A DNA stretch of 64,000 nucleotides from Sipunculus nudus (taxonomy: Eukaryota > Annelida > Sipuncula > Golfingiida > Sipunculidae): contig CM049313.1 of the NCBI GenBank assembly GCA_026874595.1, forward strand, positions 45,662,659 to 45,726,658, written 5' to 3'. Made by a program: the position numbers and the translations under genes. This document shows, one piece after another, positions 36,341 through 47,912 of this stretch. Position 1 is the stretch's first letter. Every line of letters begins with the position of its first letter. The notes beneath the pieces were generated by a model that was given only the letters and a program-made list of their open reading frames with translations, searched no databases and was not told where the DNA came from.

Positions 36341-38754
36341 CTAGAATACGGGTAGTTGACAAGCGAATACATGTATCCGCCAAAATCAGAGTAGGACGGG
36401 TGAAGTGAGGCATGGATTCAGTGTCAAGGGGAAATAGAGTTTCATGTGTAACATATTAGAATGGATCTCTGCCACGTAAACATGATTGTAGGTGGCGCCA
36501 CCTGTTATTTAGACAAGAAACTATCCAAGATGTATACACATGCAAAATTTCAGGTGGAAAAGTCAAACCACTGTAGAGATATGAATGATTTTATCCCACA
36601 GCTGACAAACAGATGGACGCTGTGCAAAATGGCTGCAGGTGGTGCCACCATTTTTAGCTCAGCTGACTGTAAGTCATCTGAGCTATAGCGATCACTCTTT
36701 GTCCGTCGTCCGTCTGTCCGTCCATCTGTCCGTCCGTCTGTCTGTTAACCTGGCACAAATTGTAACCGCTGGACCTAGAATCTTGTAACTTTACATTCTG
36801 AGAGGTCTATGAAAAATCTCCATGGAAACCAGAAATTAGGTCTCTGTTACCCATATCCTTCGAGCAATGGGGCCCCAAAATACCCCCCAGAATATTAAAA
36901 AATTACATACAAAAACTTCAATATGTCATTAACTACATCACTGATGGTCATGATTCTTCGCATACATATTGATCATGAGATGTTCCATCAGTTCCTGCAG
37001 ACTGGTGGCACCACCTGTATTTTTCGATTTTTTTTACGAATTTTTTCTCTATTTTTGAGACCTTTAAAAATGTGTACATTTGTTGACAGGGCACAAATCT
37101 TAAAGACTGGACCTAGAATCTTTATTCTTTACACACTGAGAGACCTATGAAAAGTTTCCGTGGAAACCATAAATTAGGTCTCTGTTACCCATATCCTTTG
37201 AGCTTTGGCACTCCAAAGTACAGCTCAGAATACTGGAAAAATTGATACAAAAGCTAAAGTATCTGAACAACTAATGCAGAGATCACCATAATTGTTTGAA
37301 TGGATATGGATCATGGAGTGTTTCATCAGTTTCTGCAGACTGGTGGCACCACCTGTATTTTTCGATTTTTTACTAATTTTTTTCTTTATTTTTGAGACCT
37401 TTAAGGATGCTGTCATCTGTAAACGTGGCAAAAAAAATTGTAACAACAGGACCTAGAATCTTCATTCTTGTCATGCAAGGAGGCCCATGAAAAGTGTCTG
37501 TGGAAACCTGAAATTAGGTCTCTGTTACCTATATCCTTCAAGCTATAGGACTCCGAAGTATCCCTCAGAATAATGGAAAATTTGATACAAAAGCTGAAGT
37601 ATCTGAACAAACTAATGCAGAGATCAGCAAGATTCTTTGCATGGATATTGACCATTAAGTATTTTTATTAGTTTCTGCAGACTGATGGAACCACCTGTAT
37701 TTTCTTTTGGTTTATGCATTTTTTCTCTATTTTTGAGATATATAAATTCAGTCACAATCTTGGCCTGTGCGTTAATCTGTTTGATGCTTCAGTTGATTGT
37801 GTATATACTACCATTCAGATGATAAAATTTCCTTTGGCAAATCTCTTCCCAGTCAGCTGAGCATCATGACCCATGGGTCACTTGTTGTGTATGTTATAAG
37901 GCTATCCAAGGGCTACATTTAGGTAAAAAATTTTTTCTGATTGGTCAAACGAGTCTGGAGATATAAGCATTAACGTCTGCAGCGTGAACGTGAATGAAGC
38001 TGGCGCCACCTGTCATAAAATCAAGAAAGCTATCCAGGATGTATACGCATGCCAAATTACAGGTAATTTGGTCAAACCACTGCAGAGATATGAGTGATTT
38101 TAACCAAAGGCAGAAAAACAGATGGACACTGTGCAAACATGGTTGCAGGTGGTGCCACCATTTTCGGTGTATGTTATAAAGCTCTCCAAGGGCTACATTT
38201 GTGCAAAAAAATTTTCCTGATCGGTCAAACGGTTCCCGAGATATGAGCATGGATTTCTACAGTGTGAACGTGAATGTAGGTGGCGCCACCTGTCATAAAA
38301 TCAAGAAAGCTATGTGGGATGTATATGCATGCCGATTTCAGGTAATTTGGTCAAACCACTGCAGAGATATGAGTGATTTTAACCCAAGGCAGACAAACAG
38401 ATGGACACTGTGCAAACATGGTTGCAGGTGGCGCCACCTTTTTGTGTATGTTATAAAGCTATCCAAGGGCTACATTTGTACAAATAATTTTTCCTGATTG
38501 GTCAAACAGTTCCCTAGATATATGTGGGTTTATGTGTGCATACAGACGCACAAACGGATGCTGGGCTGAGAGGAAAGGTCAGAGGTCAAGGCCACTTGGT
38601 TAGGCACCAGTTTACATGTGATCCAATAATTTGTGTAAGTTTCCGAAAAATCCGTCTAGTAGTCTTAGAGGAGTTGTCCGGAAACGAATGCTGCGGTGGC
38701 GGCGGAACCCGGTCAAAAACATAGTATTCGCAAAACTTTGTTCTGGCGGATACA
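36341..38754 (-). mobile_element. HLE-3, copy 3, inverted, split by a nested HLE-2
   Basis: On the minus strand the element starts near 38,754 with GTATCCGCCAGAACAAAG and ends at 36,341 with CTAG. The 5' motif GTATCCGCCA has its exact reverse complement, TGGCGGATAC, near the 3' end (plus strand 36,373-36,382), the asymmetric terminal repeat. Palindrome boxes lie at 36,491, 36,638, 37,999, 38,148, 38,279 and 38,427. A complete HLE-2 (36,656-37,886) sits between the second and third; subtracting its 1,231 bp gives spacings 147/130/149/131/148, the normal HLE-3 rhythm. The 3' hairpin arms are GTAGTTGAC-like (36,352). Non-autonomous. Confidence 0.85.
36656..37886 (+). mobile_element. HLE-2 short form, nested in HLE-3
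   Basis: The 5' hairpin at 36,656-36,684 has arms AGCTCAGCTGACT and AGTCATCTGAGCT. A CCGT/CTGT tract follows (36,700-36,744). Three core units are spaced about 340 bp (GACCTAGAATCTT at 36,772, 37,110, 37,450), each with GAAATTAGGTCTCTGTTACC, TGATACAAAAGC, ATTGATCATG-like text and GACTGGTGGCACCACCTGTA (37,003 and 37,342; decayed near 37,682), then TTTTTGAGACCTTTA. The 3' end has CAGCTGAGC, reverse complement of GCTCAGCTG, then hairpin TGACCCATGGGTCA and CTTGTT. Host copies of HLE-3 have CCATTTTTGTGTATG at this point; here that sequence is split after T5 with nothing duplicated beyond a possible T. The boundaries are therefore exact to one base. Confidence 0.88.
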
Positions 38755-39723
38755 ATAAAACCATGAGATGATAGCTGTTTTTAAGTTATGTTTAGCTGGC
38801 CATTTACAATTCAAAACATCATACCTAGAACAGTCTAATTTGACATCTGGATATATCTTGATCAGATATAATTGGGAAACCTGAAATTAAATAGTGAAGA
38901 CCAATATTCAACAGACTTAAGCAATTTTAATCTGTAAAAAAAATTCTAGACTTTTAATGCTGTATCAAGTGAAATTATAGACATGTATGATGTTGTTTTA
39001 GCCAAGTAAACAAATACATATGTGAACAGGGTCAATTTGATACTTAATTTTTATATATGCATTGAATCACACTAAAATATACTTAAGTTACTTATGTCAT
39101 ACATGAAATGTGTTCAATATTAATCAAGTAAAATCATATGAAAAGCTGAACAAAAACTCTTATCTAAATATGTTTGATTTAATTAAGAAAAACCAGAGGA
39201 AAATAGACAGAAAAACAATTGTCTTAATGTGTCACTGCTGCTGCATGTCATTGAGGTGTTCAATTGATAATCATAAAGCTGAAGAAGTTTCATTGTCAAA
39301 GTTATAGTGCTTCTGCACTGAGCATCAAAGTCGATGGGTCATTTGCATGATATTTTACATTTTCTTCCGGATAGGTGTTCTACAGTTGACAGCATTGGTT
39401 TGACCCCTCAATCATCCTGTGTTACAATTTTAGCTGCAGCAGATGTGAGTTTTATTCTGAGGATGTCCAGGCATGCCAAAGGAGAATTCCTTGACTGATC
39501 AAGGAGATGATGTAACTGGGTTTATTACATTCCATGAACCTTGCAGGCAGGGATTCTTGGTGGCCACGGTATATATGTGAAAGAAAAATGACAGTAATTG
39601 TCTGAACCTCTGTCTGGCATATAATTAAAGACTCTGATCCGTGTGTAATGTTTCAACCTTCAAGGATTAATTTTGTTGAAAATAGCTGGGCAGGTTTGGG
39701 AGATATGAGGTTTTCTAGTAATT
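38755..39723. other. AT-rich DNA, no gene seen
   Basis: Unique-looking sequence between two repeats. One plus frame of 65 codons (39,110-39,307) has no recognisable family. No further structure seen. Confidence 0.5.
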
Positions 39724-41011
39724 AGGACCCGCTTGACAAGCGGATGCCCTATAGTGATCACCGTTTCAGTTCGTCCATCTGTCCTTCTGTCCTTCCGTCA
39801 GTGACACTTTCTTTCGCGCTCGATAACTCAACAACAATATACTGCAGCTTTCCCAAATTAACAGGGTTGATTGGCACCTATGTGGGCTCCAGACCTATCG
39901 AATTACAGACTTGTCAGAATTCCAATATGGCGGCCACAGCCCAATCGCTGATTTTCTTTCGCGCATGATAACTCAACAACAACATACTGCAGCTTTCCCA
40001 AATTCACAGGAATTATTGGCACCTATGAGGCTCCAGACCTGTCAATTTACAGACTTCTCAGAATACCAATATGGCAGCCACAGCCAAATCGCTGATTTTC
40101 CCTTGCACGTGATAACTCAGCAACAACATACTGCAGCTTTCTCAAATTCACAGGGATGATTGGTACCTATGAGGGCTTCAGACCTATTGAATTACAGACT
40201 TGTCGGAATTCCAATATGGCCACCATAGCCCAATCACTGATTTTCTTTCATGCGCGATAACTCAACAACATCATACTGCAGCTTTCCCAAATTCACAGAG
40301 TTGATTGGTATCTATGAGGGCTCCAGACCTATCGAATTACAGACTTGTCGGAATTCCAATATGGACACCACAGCCCAATTGCTGATTTCTTTTGTGGCGA
40401 TAACTCAACAACATCATACTGCAGCTTTCCCAAATTAATAGGGTTGATTGGTACCTACGAGGGCTCTAGACCTGTTGAATTACAGACTTGTCGGAATTCC
40501 AATATGGCCACCACAGCCCAATTGCTGATTTTCTTTCGCTTGTGATAACTCAACAAAAACCTCCTGCAGCTTTCCCAAATTCACAGGGGTGATTGGTACC
40601 TATAAGGGATCCAAACCTGTTGAATTACAGACCTGATGGAATTTCAGTATGGCCACCACAGCCCAATTGCTGATTTTCTTTTGCGTGCGATAATTCAACA
40701 ACATCATACTGCAGCTTTCCCAAATTAATAGGGTTGATTGGTACCTATGAGGGCTCCAGACCTATTGAATAACAGACTTGCTCAAAATCAAATATGGCTT
40801 ACAGACTACATTCGGTGATTTTCTTTTGCACACATTATTTCTGACATATCTTCTTTAATCCAGTTTGATTTTTTCCCTCATGCATATGGATAAAAACCTG
40901 TTTCTGTTTGTCATATTTTTCAAATTTAACTTTATTTCACCCATATGTAAACAAGTCCAGCACTAGCAGAAATGCAGGGCCCTCTGAGGACCATTGTCTG
41001 ACCACATCTAG
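39724..41011 (+). mobile_element. HLE-5, copy 2, seven-unit 145-bp array
   Basis: The 5' end contains a perfect hairpin, CCGCTTGACAAGCGG (39,729-39,743), then a CT-rich tract of GTCC type (39,772-39,800). Core units begin ATAACTCAAC at 39,823, 39,968, 40,112, 40,257, 40,400, 40,545 and 40,690 (spacing 143-145). Each has ATACTGCAGCTTTCCCAAAT, GGTTGATTGGTACC, TATGAGGGCTCC, ATTACAGACTTGTCGGAATT and a box ATGGCSRCCACAGCCCAAT. The 3' end GACCACATCTAG (41,000-41,011) followed by T is the same as in copy 1. Here the common palindrome is replaced by a GGCGGCCAC-type box. Open frames on the plus strand are array translations. Confidence 0.8.
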
Positions 41012-41111
41012 TTTTCCTATAAATTTGTGTAGTTACGGAACCTAATATAAACAGATCACGTATGCGTGATGAACACAAATTTTGTAATGGAGATAAAAAC
41101 AAATCAGATTC

Positions 41112-41693
41112 TGTAACACTAGGCAGCGTGAATTGTCTAGGGGAATGAATAAAGAAGTCAGTGGTTTTTTGTTAACAAATAACTATAATTTATTCTTAAA
41201 ACAACCCTAACATTACATTACACTAAATCAATACAATTATACAGTAAAACAGCGGTACAGCAACAAGTCAATACAATCACAGAGAAAATAATGTATGTGC
41301 ACAGTACCTGGATACCAACACCATCACAAAAATAAGTACTTTAAATGTAAACACTCGGAGACACACGCTTCTGCGTTCGCTGGAATCTGCTCTGCTGCTC
41401 TGCCCTCTGCCTTTCCGTTCTAAAACACAGTCCCACAGTCACACCTCAAGCCGAGAATTTTCCACTTCTCAGTCTATAAGATCTTGCACAACATAGCCTA
41501 CACGCGTTTCATGAATTCTCCAGAAAAACAGCACTGTGTATCTCCACATACCAGGCTCATCATGTTGCCCACGACCAATTGTGAAAACCCAAGGCTAAAC
41601 ATGACAACAAGAGTTCAACCAGTACGGATTAAACATAGAATGTAATACCCGGCCAGACACGAGTGCCACAACAGGAGTTTCACCCGTGTCACA
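41112..41693 (-). mobile_element. Probable solo LTR, about 580 bp
   Basis: On the minus strand the segment opens TGTGACACGGGTGAAAC and closes CTAGTGTTACA, so it has the TG...CA ends of LTRs and a nearly perfect 8-base inverted end (TGTGACAC / GTGTTACA). It is GC-richer than its flanks and contains an AATAAA polyadenylation signal (plus 41,189-41,194) in the right half, where an R region would end. No internal retroelement genes adjoin it and no second LTR occurs in the window. I did not find a convincing target duplication (flanks TATTA and GAATC on the minus strand), which weakens the call. Confidence 0.5.
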
Positions 41694-42412
41694 TAATAAA
41701 AAGAGTACCTGTAACAGTGTACAACATTAAGAATAAGAATATATCTGTTGAAACACTACATTCAGTTACCATAAGATATAATACAGTGAAAAATTGATAT
41801 TGGTTCTGTTTACATTTGTCTGTGAGAAGAGGATATTGCAATCTTCAGTTTCTTTATTTTGAAGAATTTCTGCTTGCTTTTTAGAATAACTGGTTGTTTA
41901 TATTATACAGCTGTCAGTCTGACATTTAGCAGGACACATACAATTTGTAAGTTCAAATTTGACCTGCATTCAAGTCTATTGTTAACAAATCTTCTTTGAA
42001 ACCCAAAATTAGGTCAATGTGACCTATATTACAGTTTGAGAACTCTTTTTGTAAAAATAAAATCATACCAAAGACCAGCTTTCTCAGGCATCATTTGCAG
42101 GATGGATTATCATGAAATTTAATGTGCCTCTGGCCCTCTTGACCCTGAAGGACTGTTAACTGCTTCCTAAGACTAGTTTCACTTATACAATTTCTAATTA
42201 TTGAGAGGCATTTTTTTCTTGTATTTTTGTGAATGGCAGATTATATGTTTACTGGTTTTAGTTGATCCCAAGAAAGACAAAAATTGTAACCATATGCTCT
42301 AGGAAAATCAAACTTTACTTGTAGACAGACCCTGGTGAAATCTCTCTTGAAACTCTGTGGTCACTGTGGCTTATTTTTGTGCTTTTAATGAACAGCATTT
42401 TTACCCCAGATG
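41694..42412. repeat. Decayed HLE-2-type core repeat DNA
   Basis: Fragments such as GAAACCCAAAATTAGGTCAAT followed by GTGACCTATAT (near 42,000) and ATCTCTCTTGAAACTC match the HLE-2 short core. Ends cannot be placed. The part before about 41,950 shows nothing recognisable. Confidence 0.45.
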
Positions 42413-42904
42413 ACTATGAGTCATCTGAGCCTTAGTCATGATCCATTGTCCATTGTCCCTCCCTCTGTCCGTCTGTCTGTCCGTCTGGCATAATTTGAAT
42501 CCTTTAAACCTACAAATCCAAAATTTGGCAAACTGTTAGATCTCCTATCAGACTGAAAACTGGATCACTATGACTTCATTCCTTCAAGAAATTAAGGAAA
42601 AACCTCAATTTTCCATTAAAACCCTATTATCACACAGCAGGACTGCATAATAGTAAAACCACTCATCTGTGTTTCTTCATATTTTCCATGATATTTCCCT
42701 ATACATGTATATAGTTCCTATATACATGCCAGAAATCAGGTCAGTATTACATAATTTGTAAAACTTATTGGCCCAGACATAATGCACTTTGTAAATAATC
42801 AGGAAAGAAATTTATCTACTTACCATGATAATTGTTGAAGCTAGAGGAATATAACTTTATTTAATCAAGTTTCAATTGTATAACCAAGATTAGATCAGAA
42901 TTAG
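42413..42904 (+). mobile_element. HLE-2 long form, 5' fragment
   Basis: Starts with a damaged hairpin (CCCCAGATGACTATGAGTCA and then TCTGAGCC) and a GTCC/GTCTGTCC tract, and then follows the first core unit of the element at 14,817 (AATCCAAAATTTGGCA, GACTGAAAACTGG, AAGGAAAAACCTCAATTTTC, CATGCCAGAAATCAGGTC, ATAATGCACTTTGTAAA). It is cut off where HLE-6 sequence begins. Confidence 0.65.
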
Positions 42905-44250
42905 TTCAAATATGGATGACCTTGATGCATTTTTCAAGGTCACAGAGGTGATAACGCTGAAATGATGTTATCTTTAATATCTCACTGAGTGATGCATGGA
43001 TTGGTCCAAAAATCAAATTGACATAAGATCTTTGATAGCATTGTTTTCTGCTGAAGACAGGTGGCGCCACCTTATGTTGTTTTCTTGCTAAAATGATGTT
43101 TAAACGGAATAACTTTTTAAGAATTTGACGTACAGTCACCAAACCCACAAGTTTGATGCATATCTCAAAAATTCATCCCTGGATTGATCCAAAAATCAAC
43201 TTGACTGAAGATCTAGCACAGTGTTGTCAGGTACCAGAAACTGATGGCACCACCTGTTATCCTTTTCTTGTTTTTGTGCCGTTTAAAACACCCATCATTG
43301 GCCCTTTACAGTACTGTGAGCATAATAAGTCATAAACTAATTCACAAATTTCTTTCATATTATGCATATACATGGACATGGGTTATGGGAATGAAGTATG
43401 TATAAATTGGGGTCATGACCTTTCTGATGAGAGTGACCTTGACCTTGAATATTGTCATATATGGTGAAAATCACACAAAATCATTAATATCTTAATAAGG
43501 GATGAATGGATTGGTCCAAAAATCAACTTGACCGAAGACCTTGGATAGGGTTGTCATATACCGGAAACTGGTGGTGCCACCTGTTATTCTTTTACTTGTT
43601 TAATGCCGTTTAATACTCCCATCACTTGACAGTACTGTGAGCATTAATATAAGTCAAAAACTAATGGACAGATTTCTTTCATATTGTGCTTATACATAAA
43701 CATGGGTGATGGGATGATGTATATTTAAATTGGGGTCATGATCTTTCCTATGAGAGTGGCCTTGACCTTGAATATTACCATATATGGTGAAAATCACACA
43801 AAATCATATATATCTCAATAAGGGATGCATGGATTGGTCCAAAAATCAAACTGACTGAAGATCTTGGATAGCTTTGTCTTCTGCAGAAGACAGGTGGAGC
43901 CACCTTCTGTCCTTTTCTTGTTTTAGCGCTTTATAATGACCCATCATTGCTACTTGACAGTACTGAGCATGATAGGTCTAAAACTAAAGGACATTGTGCA
44001 TGTCCATTGATCTTGGATATACCTCCATCTTGTATTCAAGACTGGTGGCACTATCTGCATTCGTTATTGTGTGGCGTACATCCATATGTTTGCTTTCGGT
44101 AAAAATTGCTCATATATCCGGAGTGGTTCAAGGTATTGGTATTGGTCTGAAATTATTTGCTCCTGAAGATGGGGGGCCTATTCTTAAAGGGGATGGGATT
44201 AATTGTCTGGGGATACTATGGCACCTGCTGTGCCAAGAAATATCCAGTAG
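42905..44250 (+). mobile_element. HLE-6, copy 1, 5'-truncated
   Basis: Core units carry GGATTGGTCCAAAAATCAAC (42,991, 43,183, 43,509, 43,832), TTGACCGAAGAYCTTGGATA and a palindrome box: perfect at 43,060, GATGGCACCACC at 43,243, GGTGGTGCCACC at 43,570 and GGTGGAGCCACC at 43,893. Each unit also has GAGAGTGACCTTGACCTTGA or a variant. The 3' end has GGGGATA (44,209-44,215), matching the reverse complement of the TATCCCC start of the intact copy at 61,897, then hairpin TGGCACCTGCTGTGCCA and a decayed terminus CAGTAGTT in place of CTAGTT. The plus frame of 130 codons at 43,994-44,386 runs off the element and is not a gene I recognise. Confidence 0.72.
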
Positions 44251-44995
44251 TTATTGTTTTTCACTGTATTTCCTTAATTGTAATGCTGATTCAACTCCAA
44301 TATACAATTCTTTTCTTGAAATAGTAATTCAAGGAGTAATCCAGAAGATGCAATGTTGTGGTAATATAGCATTTTTAAAGAAATAAATTTTCTGTTAAAT
44401 AATTTTAGCAAATTAAAAATACTATGATAACTAAACCCATCAGTATGCATTTCTTAATAATATATGAGCCAAATTATGTATAAATAAAGGCATCATTTAA
44501 AATTGTGAATTTTGAATCAAGTATAATTTCAACATATTTATTGTTTGAAAGAGTGTGTATGGTATGTATGTATTTTATGTGGTAAAAAAATCAATATTTA
44601 TATCCATAATGTGTTCTCTAACAAAATAGAGATATATGATGATGCATTTATAATTAAAAATCAACTTTTATATTCAGATATATATATGCTATATTGGGAA
44701 TAAATAAAAATTACAAATTTGAAAAAAAAAATTGTAATAAAAAAGTGAGGATCTTATGCAAACATTTGTTCATTATTTTTCTGCCTCAGCAGAATGGGAG
44801 ATAAAGTGATCAGCTTTGTTTGTCTACCAGTCTATCTATCCAATTTTAAAAAATTCAGTAATTGGGAACGAACTTTTATAATCCGGTAAGCACTGTTGAC
44901 TTTAGTGATTATCCTGTATGTTTATACAGAGATGTTGTACTTCCCAACATTCTATTCCCCCCCCCCCCCCACACATACACACACCCCACACACAC
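44251..44995. other. AT-rich DNA ending in C14-(CA)n
   Basis: No gene. A C14 run at 44,957-44,970 is followed by a CA-rich microsatellite reaching 45,000, exactly where the first copy of the 2.9-kb tandem repeat begins. Confidence 0.6.
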
Positions 44996-46756
44996 ACTCT
45001 GTCAAGTCCTTGCACCTGTGGCCTAAGGACTTTAGTTATATTTTAGTTGAACAAATGTGTTAACTGCTGAACTGTCAACAGTTTATCAAAAAGCCAACCA
45101 ATGATCATTATATTAGTACAGATCCAATGTTCACCAACTACTCGCAACATTAGGAAACACATGGTCAGGTCACAAAATATTATTTGTAATAATTTCTTAC
45201 CCATCAATACAAACAAATCATATCAACCAACCATAGCCTATATTACATTTTATATTGATCTGTATGTATCTAAGGCAACACCAGGCTGTACCCTGAAATG
45301 AACAGTTTGTTTATCTGTTTGTTACACACCTGCATGCTGATTGAACTACATATTTGTCCTGTGCAGAGTTATATAATTATATTATATATCAAAGATGTTA
45401 TAAACTGACAATCATAGGCTATTCATAGGCTGATTAATTTGCAGGTACTACAAGTGCTAATATTTAGCTAGGACAGAACTAGTACATTATTAGCCCTCAG
45501 CCCTTAGGCTGATGGGCTATTGTCGTCCCCCTAGCTGTCCGTCTGTCCGGCATCCGTTAACTTTTACCTTGTGAGCGGGATATCTCTAAAAGGATTCACC
45601 GTAGGAGTTTTATTTCTTCAGTGAAGAGGTATATTGACAAAATCTCGGTCAAGTTTGAAGATGGGTGACCTTGACCTTTTTTTCTATGTTTTAGAGCTGA
45701 TTATAGAAAAACACATAGAAGCTTATTTCTCAGGAATCATTGGGTGGATTTTCACAAAACTTACTATGGTCATTGGGACTGATGGTCTGTATCGGCTGCA
45801 CAAGTCTGGTAGGGCCACCTACAATTTCTGATTTCGAATTAACTTTTATCGAATTTCTCAATTTTGGCCATGTGAGCAGGATATCTCTAATAGAATTCAC
45901 CATAGGAATTTTATTTCTTCAGTGAAGATGTATATCGACAATATCTCTGTCAAGTTTGAAGATGGGGACCTTGACCTATTTTTCTACGTTTTCGAGCTGA
46001 TTATAGAATAACACTTAGAAGCTTAATTCTCAGGAACCATTGGGTGGATTTTCACAAAACTTACTATGGTCATTTGGAATGATGGTCTGTACTTGGTGCA
46101 CAAGTTTGGAGGCACCACCTACAATTCCTGATTTTAAATGATTTTTTATCGGATTTTTCAGCTTTGGCCTTGTGAGCAGGAAATCTTCTAAAAGCATTTG
46201 GTGGATTGTATTGAAACATGGTACATACCTCTCCAGTTTAAATTTATAACTGAGTCATGTACAGATATACATCCATGAGAGAACAAATATTTTGTACTTG
46301 TTCCTGTTACCACCTATAAACACTGTTCTTTTGGCTGAGGGCTTTTGTCAGCTTCTGCTGATGTTCTAGTTATATCAGTAGTAGACATGCACTTGGGAGT
46401 ATCATTATATAACTATTTGAGTATATATATATATATATAACCATGTAAGTTTAATCTCCAAGTCTTTTAGAATACAGGACAGGCCTGCCAAACCACTCCT
46501 TTAAATTTACTTAAAATGACACTAATTACTCTTTTTTCACTCTTTATTTAGCAGCAGCCTTTTTTTACTCTTCTTTCAGTGAAAAAGTTCCGATATATAC
46601 TATTTCTCTCATGCTTTAACAGTCCAGTTAAAACAAATTGAGGACACTTCGTAATTTTTGTGTGTGCAAATGTACAGCATGTCTCACATTAAAGTTTGTA
46701 AAATGCCTCATCTTCATGCAGGGGGATGTGCAATGAATATTTCTGACTTTTTGGAG

Positions 46757-46804
<48 letters not shown>

Positions 46805-47912
46805 TTAGAACTAGAAGCACATCTTTATTCAATTTGTTGTAAAAAATTATGGGGAATTGCCGCAAATTTTACTCTTTTTTTTTCAAAGAAGGCTACTCTC
46901 TTTTTACCAGAGCACCTTCTCGTTTTTTCGGTGATTTACCTTTTGCAGGCCTGCAGGTGTTGTTTGTATTGTTTTATTGAAACCAGAATTCATATGTGAT
47001 GATGATTACATGAATGCCTGTGTATCTGATCATCAGACTGTATGAAAAATGTCATTCAATTTTGACAGTCGAGTTTAATTCACATGCAAAACAGTGTATA
47101 TTTTAAATCCTTATAGGCTGAGCACCCGCGACATATGGCTCATCATTTGACCTGCCAACCCATTAATAATCATAAACATATGTGAAATATTACGTAATCC
47201 TGTGCCTGGATGGAAGTCACAGAGACTGAGAACTTCTGTAGCTGCTCATGCAGGTAATGGTCTATGCAGTGATTTAGGTGAATCCCTGATATTTTCATTT
47301 TTGCTCATCTGGCTATAGGCTGAATGAACTTAATGATGCCCTGGTGACCTGTTGTCCATCATCAGTTAGCAGTTATCAAAATGCTTACTCTCCTTTAACT
47401 GTTGACTGATTTTGACACTTTTCATTTGTTCTAATAGGGCTAAATGTGCCATTTGAATCTTCTACTCGTGATTTTAAACCTTGAGGTAGGGCAAAATGAT
47501 ATATATCAACTTTCTGTGATGGAAGTTCATCACACACAATTACATAATTTTATGTTATGTGGGTGCATGGTTAGCACTGTCATTGATGTTCTGGCAAGTA
47601 CATCAAGGGCTTTTCGTTAGAGAGGAAAACAATACTGAAGAGTCTTGGACACACAGGTTGACAACTTTCTGAAGCATCAGATTTATTTTAGAGTTTCTCG
47701 AGGAGAGGGCACATGTATCAAATTGTAAAAGACTATTGAACCTTAAATCATTTTTAGCTCAGCTAACTTTTAATTCATCTGAGCTGTAATACTTACAGTC
47801 CTTATAATGTCTGTTGCCTGTCTAGCTGTCTAGCTGTCCATCCAGTCATCCATTAACATGGCATGTTTATAAACCATTGGACCTTCAAATCCAAAATTTG
47901 ACATACTGTTAG
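44996..47912. repeat. 2.9-kb tandem repeat, copy A
   Basis: The segment from ACTCTGTCAAGTCCTTGCAC to ATACTGTTAG (2,917 bp) reappears at 47,913, head to tail. It contains an HLE-1 element (45,492-46,379), an (AT)n run (46,758-46,802) and, at its right end, the first 157 bp of an HLE-2 (47,756-47,912). Copy A lacks the HLE-4 insertion that copies B and C share; the empty site is the T9 run at 46,875-46,883. No gene; open frames here recur in B and C because the DNA does. Confidence 0.9.
45492..46379 (+). mobile_element. HLE-1 in copy A
   Basis: Same 5' hairpin (AGCCCTCAGCC...GGCTGATGGGCT) and the same 3' end (GGCTGAGGGCT, hairpin TCAGCTTCTGCTGA, then GTTCTAG followed by T) as 6,821-8,162, but only two full core units plus a stub. 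Its palindrome boxes have decayed (GGTAGGGCCACC near 45,809; GGAGGCACCACC near 46,110). Confidence 0.85.

Noticed and set aside
39823-40835. CRISPR-like array in HLE-5
   Set aside because: Whole 145-bp units repeat with similarity throughout; no spacer pattern.
43994-44386. Plus-strand open frame of 130 codons as a gene
   Set aside because: It spans the 3' end of HLE-6 into unique flank, with no conserved motif and no similar frame elsewhere.
46758-46802. Long (AT)n run as a functional element
   Set aside because: An ordinary microsatellite; its length differs among the three tandem copies.
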